Source of the DNA: Kondoa malvinella
Lineage: Eukaryota; Basidiomycota; Agaricostilbomycetes; Agaricostilbales; Kondoaceae
DNA: 64,000 nucleotides
Assembly (NCBI GenBank): GCA_039545315.1
Contig: BCIM01000007.1
Coordinates: forward strand, 460,745 to 524,744
Direction of reading: 5' to 3'
Position 1 is the first letter of the stretch. Every line of letters begins with the position of its first letter. Below the pieces are notes generated by a model that saw nothing but the letters and a program-made list of their open reading frames with translations, made no database searches and was not told the origin of the DNA. Shown in pieces: positions 60,889 to 64,000 of this stretch. The translations under genes and the position numbers were made by a program.

Positions 60889-62069
60889 TCATGCATTGCA
60901 GAAGTCTGTTACAAGCTGTTGAAACTCTTTCGGCTTTTGCGAGTGCACTGTACAATACTTCAGCAACGTCTCGCGGCATTGGTTTTTAGCTTACCCCAGT
61001 GACCAGCACCTTCGACCTCTTCTAATTGCATCTTGGGAAAGTATCGCTTGGTCAGATCAAGATTCTTTCTGTTGATATATTTGCTTTGCTGGCCTTTGAT
61101 GAACAGCGTAGGCTTGTCGAAAGTTCGCTCTTCTGGATCATAAGGGAACTTGCCAATCTCTTCGAGACCGGCTTCAAGATTGGGTATCGACACTCGCCAG
61201 TGCATTTCAGGTCGGTCTTCCGTTTTTACTAGATTCGTTAGAAGCCATTGCCGGATGTACATGTCCTGTATTGTCTTTAGTCCAATCTCAGATGCAATAA
61301 AGACAGACGAACAGGCTCAATCTCTTTTAGAATAGCGTCAGCATCCTTCCTTGTTGTAACACTGCCGTCCTCTATCGCGCCTCGGACCCTTTTCATTCCC
61401 TCAATGTACTTTAGGAATTCAGGACCAATGTTGCCTCGACTAGGCGCAATGTCTACTACGATAAGCTTTGACAATAGTTGGCCATGTTGTGGATGGAGCG
61501 CCAATGACACTGATTTGTGTTAGACGGGATAGAAGATGGGCGGATAGAACTGACTGCTTGTCTTCCCGCCTCTGCAGTCCTTCATTAGACGTCATAGCGA
61601 AGTCATGAGACCAGACATACAGAGAATGACCAAGCAGCACAACGTCCTTCAGGCCCTTCTGGCTAATGAACCGCGCAACGTCATCCGCCATTGCAGTATA
61701 CGTAGCAGGCATAGCATGCGGCGAGACACCATGATTGCGTAGATCCTATCCATCCGTGCTTCTAGCTCTCTATCGAGGTAAAGCAGCGAGAAGCAACTGA
61801 CGAGTGTATAGATATCCCTATTGATGCGCGGACCGAGGCTTTTAGCTATCGACCTGAAATTCTGTTTGCTTCCTCTGCGCCGACATTTAGAATAAGTTTC
61901 GCATCTTGCAGAGTGAAGGACAGACTTGCAGAAGCCCGTGAAGGAAGATCAGCGGTCCTCGGCCATTGGTAGCGGTAGCTGGAAAGGCTTCGTGCGCTAG
62001 TTGAACAGGTTCTGTTGCTGTACTAAAGGTCCGCAAGACGCCTTGTAGGCGCGAGACTGCGCGGGACAT
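60889..62069 (-). CDS. ABHD11: ABHD11/Imo32-like mitochondrial alpha/beta hydrolase
   Basis: Serine hydrolase. Start MSRAVSRLQGVLRTFST resembles a mitochondrial presequence. Fold motifs: PLIFLHGLL|, GSKRNWRSIAKSLGPR, LDLRNHGVSPHA, then the nucleophile elbow LLGHSMGGKTAM, Ser in GHSMG. IDxxPSRG-type loop: VVDIAPSRGNIGPEF. Next are DRPEMHWRVSIPNLEAG and IKGQQSKYI. The catalytic His is in EGAGHWVHSQKPKEF; the last exon is reached by an intron after GHW and ends LVTDFCNA with TGA at 60889-60891. Group members in yeast (Imo32, Eat1) include an ethanol acetyltransferase; which activity this one has cannot be told. About seven exons. Confidence 0.87.
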
Positions 62070-62148
62070 GATTGTTTGTTGTCAAATTGTCAATATGCTT
62101 CGTGATGAGTATTAGGCAGTACAGGTTTATTACAGTGTCCACATGAGA

Positions 62149-63537
62149 TTAGAAGATTCCCCAATGCATCCTTGCGAAATCAGAAGCGGCAGCATACTCT
62201 TCGCGCTTGCTCGCAAGCTCCTCCTTCGAGAGCCACCTATCCGGCATCTGTTGACTATCAGTTTCGAACTTACCGCTTGTGTATAAACGTACTTGTGTAT
62301 AGCCGTGCTTGTAAGGTACAAGCCTACGTATCATCAGCCATTATCTGGAACAGCAACAGAATGAGCGTACCGAACGACCACATCTTCCGCTCGACTGCTC
62401 TCATGAATATGTTGTACCCCTGCATACACACATCAGCACCTCATAGCATCCGATACAGGTTGACTGACAAGCTTGCGACTGTTCCGCGAGCGTATCCAGC
62501 TCCGTCAAGATTAACAGCGTTTTCGCATTCTTATGCAAGTACTGAGAAGCGTCCGCCAACCCTGGACTAGCTCTCAACTGCGCAGAATGTTCTCGAGGTA
62601 GATAAGAAGGAGTAAGAGTATCATTCAGCTTGACCCAGAAATTCTTTGGTTGTGCCATTTTGCTAGGTCGGTTGCGTTCACTTGGTAATTGACGAGCGTC
62701 AAAGGAAGGGTAGAAGAGTAGGAGCGGTATAGGATGTGGGTGATCTTCTGGTATTATGCTGGGCCAATCGGGTAGGGAAATGGCGCCGTTCAGTGCTAGA
62801 TTGCCGCCTGAGGAAAAGCCAGAAAGGCCGAGTTTGGCTTGATCGACTGTAAGACGCTTCTTTGTCTTGTTGTAGACATATTCAAGAAGAGTCTTGTGAG
62901 ACTCTGACGCAGGGTTGAGCATTGTTTTCAAGACGTCTTCTAGGCTGTTGATTGGATCAGCATTCGCTCCAACGGCAGCAATGAATCTTACTCTTCTATT
63001 GCAGCTGGAAATGTATGCGTTGGTCCCAATCGATAATCCACATTGAGAACCAGGGCGCCCGTCGTCTTTGCCATCATGCTACAGAATGGACTGTCTTCTA
63101 AAGGCGACCCCAACACAAAACCACCACCATGGAAGGAGATCACTGCATCATATTCTCAGCCGAGAAAGTAGCAACTCTAATCTGTCAGACCAACATAGCG
63201 GTAAAGGCTTGTCCTCCTTCGCTTCATCTGGAACAGTCACAAGCATAGAGACGGTCCTCCCTTGAGCTCTAGACTGCATCTTGTATCTGAAGGGGTGCGG
63301 CTCATCGCAGGTAAACTTGAGTGCGATGTCTGGTACCATGCGAGGAGCTTGAACAATCGACGATTTCCACAAGACATCACTGAGGACAGCTCAGCCAAAG
63401 CAGAGATGTGAAGTGTCGTTGATGATGACTGACAAAGGCAGCTTATACCACGAAGTTCTCTTCGAGATAGGGCGCGCTTCCCCTTCTCGCACATGTTCAT
63501 TCTTGACTTCAGGCCCGACAGGATTCTCCTCTGCCAT
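62149..63537 (-). CDS. Alpha/beta hydrolase, HSL/esterase type
   Basis: Start MAEENPVGPEVKNEHVREG, then DVLWKSSIVQAPRMVPD. The oxyanion motif AVISFHGGGFVLGSP and the nucleophile motif LGLSGFSSGGNLALNG (GxSxG) place it in the hormone-sensitive-lipase-like group. VLNVDYRLGPTHTFPA is the conserved loop between. Acid/His region: LLILTELDTLAEQSQ (Asp); the His-containing exon near 62350 was not resolved. It ends ARMHWGIF with TAA at 62149-62151. About six exons. Substrate unknown; small esters or lipids are likely. It is tail-to-head with the ABHD11 gene, whose start is 80 bp away. Confidence 0.8.
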
Positions 63538-63746
63538 CTTGGACGAAGGTATACACCAAATGGCTGCAAATGGTATGATAAAAGCCTCGAAGGGGATTGG
63601 GTATCTGTAAAATGGTCGTCGAGAGCAACAATAAAGCCGTGACGATGTTTTTCGGTCAAGTCTCGGTCAGCTCAGCATGAGATACAATGCGCAGATGCGA
63701 TGCATAATCACAAGTACATGAGTGTTTGCCGAGGATATACCAGCGA

Positions 63747-64000
63747 TCAAATCTTGCCCAGCAAGATTCGACGCGCATCAGACAGGTCCTGTTTCGAGAC
63801 GAGGATGTTTGCTGTTGCGAAGGTGGAAGAGTAGAGCAGATTGATGCCTGCTACCAGTCAGACAGTGTGTAGAGAGGTGAACAACAACATACCGTTGGTA
63901 GTAAGGATATCGGTGAGTGCATTGACGATACCATGCTTGTCTGTCCACAATCATCGTCAGTACACCCAAAGAGGTGAAATGACAGGTTGATCAGACCTAG
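63747..64000 (-). CDS. ACT-domain protein, 3' end only (runs off the window)
   Basis: The last two exons are inside the window. They join to DKHGIVNALTDILTTNG and INLLYSSTFATANILVS, then KQDLSDARRILLGKI with TGA at 63747-63749. The pattern I.LL..ST..T..ILV...D is the ACT_7-type domain seen in CASTOR-like amino-acid sensors and fungal relatives. The rest lies beyond 64000. A GTATGT donor and TAGCAG acceptor define the internal intron. Confidence 0.72.

Overview
The window is nuclear DNA of a basidiomycete fungus. Almost every gene is cut by several short GT-AG introns of about 43-80 nt, genes are densely packed on both strands, and the conserved proteins are fungal. A CPL1-like cysteine-rich secreted protein and a DUF6593-like protein point to Basidiomycota; the subphylum cannot be fixed by reading alone. 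There is no operon, CRISPR array or intact transposon. About 31 protein genes, one intron-containing class II tRNA and several unexplained stretches can be supported.

Layout. 0.1-5.8 kb: WBP11-like splicing factor, TBC-domain protein and a 12-exon glycerol kinase. 6-8.2 kb: an unrecognised small spliced gene, a degenerate tandem repeat, an odd tRNA-Leu and a perfect 16-bp hairpin. 8.2-19.2 kb (minus strand): RING/TRAF-type protein, eIF2B gamma, thymidylate synthase, an uncertain F-box-like gene, an MFS transporter and Bud6/Aip3. 19.6-24.9 kb (plus): the U5 snRNP GTPase Snu114, a short-chain dehydrogenase, then a diverged second copy of the Snu114 3' end. 25-28.4 kb: a modular secreted Cys-rich protein and a DUF6593-like gene. 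29-33.7 kb: PA2G4-like protein, ATP synthase subunit g and a small secreted protein. 34.4-47.5 kb: Wss1 protease, a SCOC-like coiled-coil protein, a CENP-B-type HTH protein, an SRAP/HMCES protein, the CPL1-like protein and the TFIIH helicase XPB/Ssl2. 47.7-64 kb: nitrilase, a fungal-specific protein, a BUGZ-like zinc finger, a MoaA-MoaC molybdenum cofactor locus, a Sec14 protein, an unknown proline-rich protein, an SDR, two alpha/beta hydrolases and the 3' end of an ACT-domain gene.

How the genes relate. This is mostly ordinary eukaryotic housekeeping arranged as divergent pairs with short shared promoters. Three genome-maintenance genes (WSS1, HMCES, SSL2) lie within about 13 kb. The most noteworthy observations are a MOCS1-type locus whose splice sites could switch between free MoaA ending in Gly-Gly and a MoaA-MoaC fusion; 5-nt and 9-nt microexons in glycerol kinase; the Snu114 3'-end duplication around an SDR gene; and a secreted protein whose repeated modules are bounded by introns that split cysteine codons. 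All exon joins were made by eye and need RNA evidence.
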